Part shown: piece after piece, positions 8,843 to 20,295 of the stretch | Layout: each line of letters opens with the position of its first letter | Numbering within the stretch: position 1 is the stretch's first letter | NCBI GenBank assembly: GCA_040752275.1 | Contig: JBFMFH010000092.1 | Location: forward strand, 1 to 64,000 | Reading direction: 5' to 3' | Source of the DNA: JBFMFH01 sp040752275 | Lineage (GTDB): Bacteria > Acidobacteriota > Vicinamibacteria > Vicinamibacterales > JAKQTR01 | Length of the DNA stretch: 64,000 bases | Program-made: the position numbers and the translations under genes | The notes under the pieces: generated by a model | What the model saw: only the letters and a program-made list of their open reading frames with translations | Told to the model about the DNA's origin: nothing | Database searches by the model: none

Positions 8843-9192
8843 GGTTCGGGTGTCGCCGCCGGTCTGGTGCGGTAGAAGCGGACGTCGGCCTTCTCTACCG
8901 TGGCGAGCCCTTCGTGTACGACGGAGTCGATGCCGGCGAGGAAGGCCTCGATCTTCTCTTTCGTGTCCACGATCTCGAGGATGATCGGCAGATCCAGCGA
9001 CAGGCGCTCGATACGGAATGTATGGACCCGGCTGTGTGCGCCGTACCCCATGAGACCGCGCAGCACCGTCGCACCCGCCAGGCCTTCCTCCCGCGCCTTC
9101 AGGACCAGCCACTCGTACAACGGTTTGCCTTCGTGCCTGTCCGCCTCACCAAGGAAGATGCGTAACAGGTATCCCTCTTGAGGAAGGGTCAC
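8839..9192 (-). CDS. DUF190 protein (PII-like fold), CrcB partner
   Basis: A 117-residue DUF190 protein. Members have a PII-like ferredoxin fold and are often encoded with CrcB fluoride channels. Typical elements are GYLLRIFLGEADRHEGKPLYE near the start, then GATVLRGLMGYG and LPIILEIVDTKEKIEAFL. The start is taken as the GTG at 9192, which follows GGAGGT at 9199-9204. That ribosome site overlaps the stop codon of crcB, so the two genes are coupled. It probably modulates or senses for the channel; the ligand is unknown. Confidence 0.85.
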   Translation of the reverse strand: MTLPQEGYLLRIFLGEADRHEGKPLYEWLVLKAREEGLAGATVLRGLMGYGAHSRVHTFRIERLSLDLPIILEIVDTKEKIEAFLAGIDSVVHEGLATVEKADVRFYRTRPAATPEP

Positions 9193-9196
9193 GACG

Positions 9197-9580
9197 TCAC
9201 CTCCAGAGCGAGTGAGCCAGGACGCGGCCTGCCCACGCCGCACCGAGGCACAGCAGGACCGTGGCCGACACGTTGAGGAGGGCCATGGCGGCGTCGCCAT
9301 CCTTTGCCGCCGTGACCGTCTCGTTGGCGAAGGTTGAGAAGGTCGTGAAGCCGCCGAGCAGCCCGATGAACACGAGGGCTCGCGTGTCCGGCCGCAGGAA
9401 TCCTCGGCTCTCGACCAATTCCGCGAGCACGCCGACGGCCAGGCAGCCGACGACGTTGACGGCCAACGTCCCGATTGGGAACGCCCCGCGCGCGGCCTGG
9501 GGCTCGAAGAGCGTGCCGACGAGGTAGCGAAGCACAGAGCCGCAGAACCCACCGAGCCCAACCAGCAAGAGGCGTATCAT
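9197..9580 (-). CDS. crcB: Fluoride ion channel CrcB/Fluc
   Basis: A 127-residue CrcB-family channel that exports fluoride from the cytoplasm as an antiparallel dimer. Four membrane helices are visible. The hallmark GGFTTFSTF lies at 76-84, with NVVGCLAVG at 42-50 and GGFCGSVLRY at 10-19. The length is normal for the family. It is co-transcribed with the DUF190 gene downstream. I looked for a fluoride riboswitch in the 280 bp upstream on the coding strand and did not find the conserved core. Confidence 0.93.
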   Translation of the reverse strand: MIRLLLVGLGGFCGSVLRYLVGTLFEPQAARGAFPIGTLAVNVVGCLAVGVLAELVESRGFLRPDTRALVFIGLLGGFTTFSTFANETVTAAKDGDAAMALLNVSATVLLCLGAAWAGRVLAHSLWR

Positions 9581-9655
9581 GGCGATGGTGTCATTCTACA
9601 GCCTGCGCGGACCGGTGCACTCGCCCCACGACAGGGCGTTCACTCCCCAACCGCG

Positions 9656-9700
9656 CGAACGGCGCCAGCGTCTCTTGAGGGACGCTGAGAGCCCCGTTCG
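9656..9700. other. Two-part hairpin in divergent intergenic region
   Basis: The outer stem CGAACGG (9656-9662) pairs with CCGTTCG (9694-9700). The inner stem CAGCGTC (9666-9672) pairs with GACGCTG (9681-9687) around an 8-nt loop. Both stems are perfect. It lies between crcB (leftward) and the secreted protein gene (rightward). It may be a leader structure on either strand. The rest of 9581-9867 holds only the ribosome site CGGAGG before 9868. Confidence 0.55.
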
Positions 9701-9867
9701 CCGGGAACCCCGCACGGGCCACGTTGTGGCTTCGCGCGAGGCCCGGCACGGGTGTAGCATCAGCCATGGCCGATGACGCGACCGTCGTCGGATTGCGCCG
9801 GCCCGGCCCGCCTGGCTGCCGGGGCCGCAGGCGCCCTGCTGTCAACTCCAGTCTCGGAGGTGCTCCC

Positions 9868-10701
9868 GTGAAGATCCGACACGGCGTGGTCGCCGGCCTT
9901 GTCCTGTGCGCGGTCACAGCGTCCACCGCCACGCCCGGCGCCAGGCAGAACGCCTACGCCGGCCTGTTCACCCATCCCGTCTGCTCGCCTGGCATCGTGT
10001 TCACCGTCCGGTCGATGAGCTGGAACCTCGATTACGTCGCCGGGAGCAACTTCGGGGGAATGGGTCCGTGCTTCATGCCGGACCTGTCGGATCTGCTCGG
10101 CACGTGGGAGATGATCCGCCAGGAGGTCAACGTCGGCACACAGATCCTGCTGAGCAACGTGGCGGGCAAGCAGCTCAAGATCCTGCCGCGCGCCGTGTTC
10201 GAGCTGGACCCCGCACTCTGGGGCGTCATGGCGCAGGAAGAGTGGCTTTCGGAGAAATTCTGCACCGGCGGAGCGACGGCCTCGCCAGGCTGCAAGCCGT
10301 TGCCGGCGATGCTCTCGCCGGATCTACCGACGTCTGCCCTGCCCATCGCGCCGTGCCGTGAGTCGGCGGTGTTCCGCGGTCTGGTGCGGTCGGACGTCTA
10401 CCTGCAGAGCGGCGTCACGGCCGCCGGGCAGCCGGTGCCGCCGTTCACGGTTCGCACGACCGTTCGTGAGGACCTCCAGCCGATCAGCATCAGGTGTCCG
10501 GGGGCCGACGTGGATGTGGTGTGCCGAAACTGCGCGAGCCAGTCGGTCGGCAAACTCCAGATGGTGTTCGAGTATGACCTGGCCACCGACGCACTGCGGG
10601 CCGTGCACACCGTCTCGGCGCGCACGCTGGTTCAGCACTACAAGCGCCTCTCGAAGGTCACGCTGGACAGTCTGTTCAACGCCGATGGGTCGCTGAAATA
10701 G
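9868..10701 (+). CDS. Secreted protein of unknown function
   Basis: I do not recognise this 277-residue protein. A GTG at 9868, eight bases after CGGAGG, opens a signal peptide (KIRHGVVAGLVLCAVTASTA) with likely cleavage near residue 25. The mature part is cysteine-containing (several Cys spread along the chain, including VVCRNCAS near 217), which suggests disulfides and an extracytoplasmic location. It precedes efp by 20 bp on the same strand and may share its transcript. No catalytic motif is evident. Upstream in-frame starts would bury the signal peptide, so they were rejected. Confidence 0.7.
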   Translation: MKIRHGVVAGLVLCAVTASTATPGARQNAYAGLFTHPVCSPGIVFTVRSMSWNLDYVAGSNFGGMGPCFMPDLSDLLGTWEMIRQEVNVGTQILLSNVAGKQLKILPRAVFELDPALWGVMAQEEWLSEKFCTGGATASPGCKPLPAMLSPDLPTSALPIAPCRESAVFRGLVRSDVYLQSGVTAAGQPVPPFTVRTTVREDLQPISIRCPGADVDVVCRNCASQSVGKLQMVFEYDLATDALRAVHTVSARTLVQHYKRLSKVTLDSLFNADGSLK

Positions 10702-10721
10702 GATGTGAAGCGAGGTGTGCC

Positions 10722-11297
10722 ATGCTGACCGCTTCAGGACTGCGCGCGGGGATGGCTGTCCGTATCGAGGGCACACTCTACAAAGTCCTCGGCGTCGATC
10801 ACCACTCCGGACAGGGCAAGATGGGCGGAACCGCTCACGCCAAGCTGCGCAACCTGGATACCGGCACGATGCGCGAATGGCGATTCCGCAGCGACGAAGT
10901 CGTCGAGGAGATCATGCCGGAGCGGCAGAACCTGACGTTCCTCTACCGCGACGGCGACCTCAGCTACTTCATGCACCCGGGCACCTTCGAGCAGACTCCC
11001 GTCGAGAACCGCGTACTCGGCCGTGCCGAGGCTTTCCTGACCGAGGAGACGACCATTCCGGTCGAATTCGTCGACAACCGGCCCATCGGCATCACGTTCC
11101 CTGACATCGTCGAGGCCACCATCACCGACACCGCCCCACCCGTGCACACGCAGGGCGGCAGCAACGTGTGGAAGGAGGCGCGGCTCGAGAACGGCCTGAC
11201 GCTCCAGGTGCCGCCCTTCATCGCGCCGGGGGAGGTGATTCGCGTCGACGTCGAGAAGGGCACCTACGTCGAACGCGCCAGGATGGGCAAGCGGTAG
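10722..11297 (+). CDS. efp: Translation elongation factor P
   Basis: EF-P relieves ribosomes stalled at proline runs by reaching the peptidyl-transferase centre with a modified residue at the tip of domain I. The 191-residue length and all three domains are normal. The tip reads SGQGKMGGTAHAKLRNL; aligned to E. coli EF-P, Lys33 matches the modified Lys34, although the usual PGKG is GQGKMG here. The C-terminal GEVIRVDVEKGTYVERA motif is typical. No EpmA/B or EarP homologue is in the window, so the modification type is unknown. Confidence 0.92.
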   Translation: MLTASGLRAGMAVRIEGTLYKVLGVDHHSGQGKMGGTAHAKLRNLDTGTMREWRFRSDEVVEEIMPERQNLTFLYRDGDLSYFMHPGTFEQTPVENRVLGRAEAFLTEETTIPVEFVDNRPIGITFPDIVEATITDTAPPVHTQGGSNVWKEARLENGLTLQVPPFIAPGEVIRVDVEKGTYVERARMGKR

Positions 11298-11306
11298 CCT
11301 CGACCG

Positions 11307-12557
11307 ATGGCATCAGACATGATCACCGAACTCGTCTGCATCGTCTGCGGCGCGACGCATCCGCCAGGAAACCTCCAGACGTGCCCGCGATGCGGGCCAG
11401 AAGGCATCCTCGACGTCCGGTACGACTACGACGAGGCGGGACGCGCGCTCACGGCCGAAGCGCTCGCCGGCCGGCCCGCGAACCACTGGCGCTACCGCGA
11501 ACTGATGCCCATCCGGCCCGGCGACGAACTCCCGCCGGTACACGTCGGCTGGACGCACATCCACGAGGCGCCCCGTCTCGCCGACGTCGTCGGCGTGAGG
11601 CGGCTCTTCCTGAAGGACGACGGGCGGAACCCCACAGCGTCGTTCAAGGACCGCGCCAGTGCTGTCGGGGTGCTGAAGGCAAGGGAGTTCGGTTATCTCA
11701 CCATCGCCTGTGCCTCCACGGGCAATGCCGCGTCATCGCTCGCGGGGCTCGCCGCGGCGGTCGGTCTCCGGGCGACGATCTTCGTCCCCGAGCGTGCCCC
11801 TGAGGCCAAGGTCGCGCAGTTGCTGGTCTTCGGCGCCACCGTGTTCCGCGTGCGAGGCACCTACGAGCAGGCGTTCGAATTGTGCCGCGGCGCCTGCGAA
11901 CGCTTCACGTGGTACAACCGCAACAGCGGGACGAACCCCTACCTGGTCGAGGGCAAGAAGACCGCAGGCCTCGAGATCGCCGAGCAGTTCGCCGCAAGTC
12001 CGTGGCTCGATGGCGCGCTGCCCGACTGGGTTGTCGTCCCTGTCGGCGACGGCTGCACCATCGGCGGGATCGGCAAGGGTCTTCACGAAATGAAGCGCAT
12101 CGGCCGGGTCCGCGAGATGCCGCGGCTGCTCGGCGTGCAGGCGGAGGGCGCCAGCCCGATTGTGACGGCGTTCCACGAGAAGGGTCACGTCCGGCCGTCG
12201 AGCTCGGACACGATTGCAGACAGCATTGCGGTCGGTACGCCGAGGAACTGGCGCCGGGCCCTTGCCTGGGTCCGCGCCTCGCGGGGCGCGATGATCGCTG
12301 TGGCGGATGACGATATTCTGTCCGCCATGCGGGACACGGCGCGGCTCGGGGGCATCTTCGGCGAGCCGGCCGCGGTGGCCGCCGTTGCCGGTCTGAAGCG
12401 CGCAGTGGCACGCGGCCTCGTGCCGGCGGATTCTGCCGTGGTCGTCGTCATCACCGGGAACGGGCTGAAGGACGTCCGGTCGGCACTCGCAGCCGCCGGT
12501 CGGCCCCACGACATTCACCCGGACCTCGACGAGGTCGAGGCCATCGTCGGACGCTGA
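11307..12557 (+). CDS. Threonine-synthase-like PLP enzyme (fold type II)
   Basis: A 416-residue fold-type-II PLP enzyme most like threonine synthase. An N-terminal zinc-ribbon pattern (C11, C14, C26, C29) precedes the catalytic domain. The Schiff-base lysine is K114 in ASFKDR, STGNAA at 137-142 binds phosphate, and VPVGDGCTIGGIGKG near 248 is typical of the family. It starts 9 bp after efp and ends 6 bp before ssnA, which in turn overlaps ygfK, so it belongs to that operon. E. coli has another fold-II PLP enzyme, YgeX (diaminopropionate ammonia-lyase), in the equivalent gene set. It may therefore be a recruited lyase rather than the housekeeping ThrC; the sequence alone cannot decide. Confidence 0.8.
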   Translation: MASDMITELVCIVCGATHPPGNLQTCPRCGPEGILDVRYDYDEAGRALTAEALAGRPANHWRYRELMPIRPGDELPPVHVGWTHIHEAPRLADVVGVRRLFLKDDGRNPTASFKDRASAVGVLKAREFGYLTIACASTGNAASSLAGLAAAVGLRATIFVPERAPEAKVAQLLVFGATVFRVRGTYEQAFELCRGACERFTWYNRNSGTNPYLVEGKKTAGLEIAEQFAASPWLDGALPDWVVVPVGDGCTIGGIGKGLHEMKRIGRVREMPRLLGVQAEGASPIVTAFHEKGHVRPSSSDTIADSIAVGTPRNWRRALAWVRASRGAMIAVADDDILSAMRDTARLGGIFGEPAAVAAVAGLKRAVARGLVPADSAVVVVITGNGLKDVRSALAAAGRPHDIHPDLDEVEAIVGR

Positions 12558-12563
12558 GGCACG

Positions 12564-13848
12564 ATGCTGCTCAAAGGTGGCCATCTCATCAAGATGTTCC
12601 CGCCCGGAATCGCGCGGGCGGATCTTTGCATCGAGGGCGATCGGATCGTCGGACGTTCCTCCCGGTTGAAGGCGCGACGAGACGAAGATGTCGTTGACTG
12701 CTCAGGCAAGGCTATACTGCCGGGCCTGGTCTGTGCGCACACTCACATGTATTCGGCCCTCGCGCGGGGGATGCCCGCGCCGCGTACGGCGCCGAAGTCG
12801 TTTCCGGACGTCCTTGCCAAGGTGTGGTGGAGGCTCGACCAGGCTCTCGACCAGGAGTCGATCTACTACAGTGCGCTGGTCGGCGCCCTCGAGGCCGTGC
12901 GCTGCGGCACGACGACGATCGTCGATCATCATTCGTCGCCGAACGCCATTCAGGGTTCGCTCGATCTGATTCGCGATGCGTTCCGGGCCGTCGGCGTGCG
13001 CGGCGTGCTGTGCTACGAGGTCACCGACCGAGGCGGTTCGCGCAGGCGCGAGGCGGGACTGGCCGAGAACGATCGCTTCCTCGCGGCGAACAGGAGCGAC
13101 CCGCAGTTTCGCGGCCTTGTTGGCGCGCACGCATCGTTCACGCTGAGCGATGCGACGATGGGCGCACTCGGACAGCTGGTCCGCGCGCACAGGAGCGGCA
13201 TCCACATTCACGCAGCCGAGGCCGTCGACGACGTGCAGCGAACGAAGAAGGCGCACGGCTGCGGGATCATCGATCGGCTGGCACGCCACCGTCTGCTGAC
13301 CGAGCAGTCGATCCTGGCTCACGGCGTACACCTGACACCGGGAGAGATCGGGCGCGTTCGGCAGGCGGGCGCGTGGCTGGTGCACAACCCGCGTTCGAAC
13401 ATGAACAACGGCGTCGGTCATGCGCCCGTACACGAGTTCGGCGATCGTGCCGCGCTCGGCACCGACGGCTGGCCGGGCGACATGCTGGCCGAGTCGCGGT
13501 TCGCCCACTTCCGCCTGCGCGAGCGCCTTGGTCCAGGCGCGTCGTTCCCGGTGCTGAAGCTGCTGGCCGGGGGCCATCGACTCGCCTCGACCGTGTTCTC
13601 CCGCCACATCGGCGCACTCGACATCGGCGCGGCAGCCGATCTCGTGGTGGTCGGCTACGTCCCACCGACCCCCATCGACGGCGGCAACATCGGGTGGCAC
13701 GTGCTGTTCGGGCTCGGCACGGTCATGGTGGAGCGCGTCATGGTTGGCGGGCGATGGGTGTATCTCGACGGCCAGGTTCCGGGCATCGACCACGAAGACG
13801 TGTACCGGAACGCGCGGTGCGAGGCCGCCGGCATCTGGATGCGCATGC

Positions 13849-13856
<8 letters not shown>
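12564..13856 (+). CDS. ssnA: SsnA-type amidohydrolase (purine-degradation set)
   Basis: A 430-residue metal-dependent amidohydrolase that matches E. coli SsnA along its length, including the opening of the barrel (LPGLVCAHTHMYSALARG), VWWRLDQALDQESIYYS and VHNPRSNMNN. Metal ligands visible are H59 and H61, HIH (214-216), a later His in LAHGVHL, and D301 in LGTDG. SsnA proteins are aminohydrolases encoded with selenium-dependent or purine hydroxylases. The last 8 bp overlap the GTG start of ygfK, so the two are coupled. The exact substrate is not established from sequence. Confidence 0.88.
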
Positions 13857-16053
<2,197 letters not shown>

Positions 16054-16084
16054 CGACCGGCCGTGCCCTGCGGCACATGCCTCG

Positions 16085-17860
16085 TCAGCCGACGCCGACC
16101 TGCCTTGCGAGGGCGGTGAACCTGCGGTCCTCTCGGAGCGCATCGAACCTGGGATCGACCTTGATGGAGATCAGCTCGAAACAGCGGTCTTCGCACGCCT
16201 TGTTGAGCCAGCGGAAACCCGGCCCCGACTGCTGTAGAGCGAAGTGGATGGAGGCGAAGTCGAAGGGAGACACGTAGCGGGTGGCCGCCAACGTTTCCAA
16301 TTCAGCCAGCACGGCCAATGCCGCCTTTCGACGCCCCGTCAGGGCGTAGATTCTCGCCAACGCGGCCTTCATGCGCGGACTCTGGGGCGACAGGTGGCTT
16401 GCACGCTGAAAGGCGGCCTCCGCCTCGTCGAAGTCCTTGCGCTGCTCCTGAATCAGCCCGAGCGTCCAGTACGCCGCCGAAAAGTGCGGGTTCAGTTCGA
16501 TGGTGTGGTCGCATTGGTCCAACGCGGCATCGAAGTCCCGTCGGTAGTGGTGCACGACCGCGACATCCCGGGCGATGATCGACGAGACCGGGTCCAGGGA
16601 CTGGGCCAGCAGCATCTGTTCCAGGGCCTCATCCAGCCTGCCGAGCGGTGCCAGACACGACATGGCGTACCAGTGGTGCGCGGTCGCGTAGCGCGGATCG
16701 AGTCCAATCGCGCAGAGGAACTCCTGCTCCGCCCCGTGCCAGTCCCAATCCTGAGTCGATTTCGTGTGGGCCAGCGAGGTGTGGCCCTCGACCGAACCCG
16801 GATCGAGCATCACGGCCGATGCGGCGCTCGACGCGGCTTTGGTCCATACCTCCGCTGGACCGAGCACGCCGTAGTGAGCCAATAGACCGTACGCATCGGA
16901 GAGCCCGCTGTGTGCCAGGGCGTACTGGGCATCCTCCACGAGTGCCCGCTCGAAGAAGTCAACGGCTTTGCGCAGGCCCTCCTCGGTTCGTTGGCTCAGG
17001 TGAAACCGCCCCTGCAGGTAGAGGTTGTGTGCCGCCAGGTTGGTCGTGGTCTGGCGGCCGACGCGCGACTGGATCGGTCCGGACAGCTCCGACTGCAGCC
17101 GCGTCACCAGCGCCTGCGCCACTTTGTCCTGGCTCTCGAGCACGTCGGCCAGACCGGCGTCAGTCGACTCCGACCAGAGGTAACAGCCGCTCGCCGAGTC
17201 AAGCAGATGGGTCGTCACTCGGACGGTGTTGCCTGAGGCCCGGACGCTGCCGCTGATGACGGTCGCCGCACCGGACTGGGCCAGCTCGCGCTGGGTATCG
17301 CCTGTAGCCGGGCCAGTGGGGTTCCACTTCGACACGCGCAGGCTCTGCAGCTTCGTCAGGCGGTGAATGATCTCGTCGCGCAACCCTCGGCAGAAGTACT
17401 CGAGATTCTGAGTGCCGCTCAGGTCCAGGAACGGCAGGACCGCCACGCTGTTGCGGCTGGCCAAGACCGTGCTTGCCGTCCGCTTGGGCGTCGCCAGGGT
17501 CTCGCGCCGCACGAATTGGGGGGCGTACCCTCCCTTGGGCAGTTCGATCAGCCACTCGTCCGACTGGCCCTCATCCCGGTAGTACCGCTCGAGTCTCGCG
17601 CGAAGGCGCCGAGCTTGCACTCGGACTACCGGATCCGTTCGCGGGTCGAACGATTCGTCCTTGCTAAAGACCTGGACGCCAACGACGTACTCCTTCAGGT
17701 CGTCGCCGCGGCCAGCGGCGGTCTCGGTCACGACGAAGTTCAGAAACCGTTTGAGCCGGTCGACCTGCTGGAAGGTCGCGCTGGCGAGGACGTGATCGAG
17801 TTGCCGCAGGATGCGGCGCTCGGCCTCCTTGGTGACGCTCGGCCCGGGCTTCTTCGTCAT
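16085..17860 (-). CDS. Winged-helix/FlgO-like/TPR protein
   Basis: A 591-residue protein of an architecture common in Acidobacteriota. An N-terminal region (about 10-125) contains DPVVRVQARRLRARLERYY and ends in ELPKGGYAPQF, as in DNA-binding or signalling N-termini of this group. A FlgO/TolB-N-like domain follows (about 140-255: VAVLPFLDLSGTQNLEYFCRGLRDEI). At least six TPR units then span about 280-560. No membrane helix is evident, so it is probably cytoplasmic and may be a transcriptional or assembly regulator. It is convergent with ygfK (31 bp) and divergent from apbE. Confidence 0.7.
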   Translation of the reverse strand: MTKKPGPSVTKEAERRILRQLDHVLASATFQQVDRLKRFLNFVVTETAAGRGDDLKEYVVGVQVFSKDESFDPRTDPVVRVQARRLRARLERYYRDEGQSDEWLIELPKGGYAPQFVRRETLATPKRTASTVLASRNSVAVLPFLDLSGTQNLEYFCRGLRDEIIHRLTKLQSLRVSKWNPTGPATGDTQRELAQSGAATVISGSVRASGNTVRVTTHLLDSASGCYLWSESTDAGLADVLESQDKVAQALVTRLQSELSGPIQSRVGRQTTTNLAAHNLYLQGRFHLSQRTEEGLRKAVDFFERALVEDAQYALAHSGLSDAYGLLAHYGVLGPAEVWTKAASSAASAVMLDPGSVEGHTSLAHTKSTQDWDWHGAEQEFLCAIGLDPRYATAHHWYAMSCLAPLGRLDEALEQMLLAQSLDPVSSIIARDVAVVHHYRRDFDAALDQCDHTIELNPHFSAAYWTLGLIQEQRKDFDEAEAAFQRASHLSPQSPRMKAALARIYALTGRRKAALAVLAELETLAATRYVSPFDFASIHFALQQSGPGFRWLNKACEDRCFELISIKVDPRFDALREDRRFTALARQVGVG

Positions 17861-18040
17861 AGGCGCATTCTACGGCACCGGCCTGCCCTTCACCGCCCGT
17901 TCCTTCCCCGGTCACCGGACCGACAGGTCGCAAAGTGAGCCGCTCGGTGCCACGTGCACGCGCCTTGCCGGCCGGACCCCGCGCGCGCGCAATCCCCGTG
18001 CTAGAATCGCCGCGCCGCCCAGCCCGCCGAGGAGCCTGTC

Positions 18041-19129
18041 GTGAGAGACGGTACCGGACCATCCCGCATTCTCGTACTGACGTTGGGCGGAATCCTCGCG
18101 ATGTCTGGAGCGGTCGCGGTGCAGACTCGCCCTCCACATCGCCAGACGCGCCGCCTGATGGGAACGCTGTGCGAGGTCACGATCTACCACCACGATCCGG
18201 AAGCCGCCGAGGACGCATCGACTGCCGCCCTGGACGAAATGGAGCGGGTCGACCGGCTGCTCAGCAACTACGACCCCGCGAGCGAACTGAGCACGATGAA
18301 CCGGGAGGCGCCAGGTGCGCCATTTCGTGTGTCCGAGGAGCTCTTCCGCTTCATGGAACGCAGCCGACAGTTCTTCGACGACACGGCCGGCGCCTTCGAT
18401 CCGACAGTCGGCCCCCTGGTGCGTGCCTGGGGCTTCTTCGGACCTCAGCCTGCGCGTCCGTCGAACGAAGCGATCGCGGCCGCCAAGGCCGTCTCCGGCT
18501 TTTCGAGGGTGGCCCTCGACCAGTCGGCACGGACGGTTCACTACTCGGTCCCGGGCCTGGAGTTCGACCCCGGGGGCATCGGCAAGGGCTACGCGGTCGA
18601 CAGGGCCGTGGTGATCCTCAGGGCGCATGGCATCGCTTCGGCGCTGGTCAGTGCCGGCGGAAGCACATTGTTCGCCATCGGCCAACCGCCGGGCCGGGAT
18701 GCATGGAGGATTGCCATCGCCGATCCTGCTGACGTCGAGCGACCTCTCTGTCACGTCCACGTGCGTGACGCGGCGGTGTCCACGTCCGGCGTTTCCCGGC
18801 GCTCGGTTCGCGAGGGGACGCGACAATTCAGTCACATCTTCGATCCTCGGACCGGCGAACCTGTCGAGGACATGTGCCAGGTCACGGTCGTCGCCGCAGA
18901 CGCCACTGGGTCGGACGCCCTGACCAAGGCGGCATTCGTCCTCGGCCGCGATGCGGTGCTCCGGCTGTTCACGCGCCTTGGCACGAGCAACCACGCCCTG
19001 CGGCTCGAAGGTCCGTGCAGAGAGCGGATCGCCGTCTGGAACACGCCCTGGTCCGGGAGTGTCTTCGGACCTGCGACGCCGAACGACGGACCGGCCGGCC
19101 GCGCCGCGTCGTCGGCACGGACGCGGTGA
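18041..19129 (+). CDS. apbE: FAD:protein FMN transferase ApbE
   Basis: ApbE attaches FMN to Thr/Ser of periplasmic flavoproteins using FAD and magnesium. This 362-residue copy has a signal-like N-terminus (about 8-28), the opening MGTLCEVTIY (40-49), the FAD-binding DPGGIGKGYAVDRAV (176-190), VSAGGSTLF, and the metal-binding C-terminal region HIFDPRTGEP and GSDALTKAAFVLG. The start is a GTG at 18041 after GAGGAG. It is convergent with a Tat protein and a DUF2271-like gene, a family often encoded beside apbE. No obvious flavinylation target (S/T-G-A-T in an RnfG/NqrC-type domain) is in the window. Confidence 0.9.
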   Translation: MRDGTGPSRILVLTLGGILAMSGAVAVQTRPPHRQTRRLMGTLCEVTIYHHDPEAAEDASTAALDEMERVDRLLSNYDPASELSTMNREAPGAPFRVSEELFRFMERSRQFFDDTAGAFDPTVGPLVRAWGFFGPQPARPSNEAIAAAKAVSGFSRVALDQSARTVHYSVPGLEFDPGGIGKGYAVDRAVVILRAHGIASALVSAGGSTLFAIGQPPGRDAWRIAIADPADVERPLCHVHVRDAAVSTSGVSRRSVREGTRQFSHIFDPRTGEPVEDMCQVTVVAADATGSDALTKAAFVLGRDAVLRLFTRLGTSNHALRLEGPCRERIAVWNTPWSGSVFGPATPNDGPAGRAASSARTR

Positions 19130-19149
19130 GGCGGACGGGCCCCGAAGGA

Positions 19150-19176
19150 GGCGGTTCGGCCATGTCACGGACCGCC
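19150..19176. terminator. Possible bidirectional terminator
   Basis: GGCGGTTCG (19150-19158) and CGGACCGCC (19168-19176) form a 9-bp stem with one wobble or mismatch and a 9-nt loop. They lie between convergent apbE and the Tat-exported protein gene. No T-tract follows, so the call is tentative. Confidence 0.4.
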
Positions 19177-19202
19177 TGCCCACAGGGCTCAGGGTTCCGG
19201 GG

Positions 19203-20252
19203 CTACGCCCGCCAGGGGCGGGTCCGCTCGGCGATCTTGTCGGCGAACAGCTTCTTGGTGACGTTCACGTCCTCACGAAGCTGAAAGTCGTACATGCCCA
19301 CCGACACGAAGTCCGCGCCGTTCGCGAACGCGTACTTGAAGCCGTCGATCGGGTGGATCGCCCCGGCCCCCAAGACCTTGTAGGCCACGAACGGCTTCTC
19401 GATCTTCGCGAAGAACTCCGCCGTCTGCCTGGGAGTGGTCTCCCAAATGTTGTCGTGTGAACCCGGCTCGTACTCCGCCTGCACCAACTGCTCCTCGCTG
19501 GGCTTCCAGTTCGGATCGGGCGTCCGGGGTGCCCCAGCGCTCCAGTACTGGGCGGCGTTGAACGTCTTCATGTAGAAGTCCGCTCCCAGCCCGCCGGCCT
19601 TGTCCGCCGCGATCAGGGGGTCGAGTGAATGCGTCGCCAGACCGATGACCATCCCGGCCTTCTTCGCGTTCTCGATGCCCGCCGCGACCACATCCATGCG
19701 GCCGGCCTTCCAGAACCGGTCGCCCTCGAGGCCGCGGATGTACCCGATCTTCGCCCCGATCTCCAGAGCGATGTCCAGGTCGCGCTGTTGGTCTTTCTCA
19801 TTGATGACGAGCTGCGCGATCCACTGGAGCTTCCCGCCCTGAGCGTCGTACTTCTTGGCCAGTTCCACCGACCGCCCCTCGATTCGCAGGTACGACGCGT
19901 TGATGCCCACTTCTTCGTACATCCGGTAGGTCTGAAGGACCTTGTCGTCGGTGAAGTAGTTGCGCAGCAACTGCGACACGTAGATGAGGTCGCGGGCATG
20001 GGCCTGCCAGCCGACCAGGTTGTGCCCGGCGATCAGCCGGCTCACCTGGTACGGCCCGAGCCTGCCCATCGGCATCGGCCCGGCGACCTCTTCCACGACG
20101 ATCTGCCCGCGGCCTCGGCCGCGTCCCCCGCCTGGCGGCTGCTGGTGCGCCAGCAGGATCTGCTCCTCGAAGCTGAAGGCTGCTGGAACGGCGGCAGTGA
20201 CGGCAGTGGCCCTCTTCAGGAAATCCCGGCGGCCGAGCTTGTTGGCGGACAT
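19203..20252 (-). CDS. Tat-exported protein of unknown function (TIM-barrel-like)
   Basis: A 349-residue protein with a twin-arginine signal (GRRDFLKRATA, residues 7-17) and therefore exported folded. A Gly/Arg-rich linker (about 41-49) precedes the mature domain, which starts with MGRLGPYQVSRLIAGHN, the phrasing of aldo-keto-reductase-like or related barrels. The alternating beta/alpha pattern supports a TIM barrel. No catalytic tetrad could be assigned. GAGGAGAGG precedes the ATG. It follows the DUF2271-like gene by 43 bp and may be the last gene of the leftward operon that begins at 25496. Confidence 0.65.
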   Translation of the reverse strand: MSANKLGRRDFLKRATAVTAAVPAAFSFEEQILLAHQQPPGGGRGRGRGQIVVEEVAGPMPMGRLGPYQVSRLIAGHNLVGWQAHARDLIYVSQLLRNYFTDDKVLQTYRMYEEVGINASYLRIEGRSVELAKKYDAQGGKLQWIAQLVINEKDQQRDLDIALEIGAKIGYIRGLEGDRFWKAGRMDVVAAGIENAKKAGMVIGLATHSLDPLIAADKAGGLGADFYMKTFNAAQYWSAGAPRTPDPNWKPSEEQLVQAEYEPGSHDNIWETTPRQTAEFFAKIEKPFVAYKVLGAGAIHPIDGFKYAFANGADFVSVGMYDFQLREDVNVTKKLFADKIAERTRPWRA

Positions 20253-20295
20253 GGCCTCTCCTCCTCATCTGGTCTCATGCCAGAGCTGACCGCCG

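Noticed and set aside
9581..9720. GGCGATGGTG resembling a fluoride riboswitch start
   Set aside because: It is on the wrong strand for crcB and lacks the AACCGCC and pseudoknot parts.
10722..11297. EF-P lacking the modifiable lysine
   Set aside because: Realignment puts Lys33 at the tip position despite the unusual GQGKMG loop.
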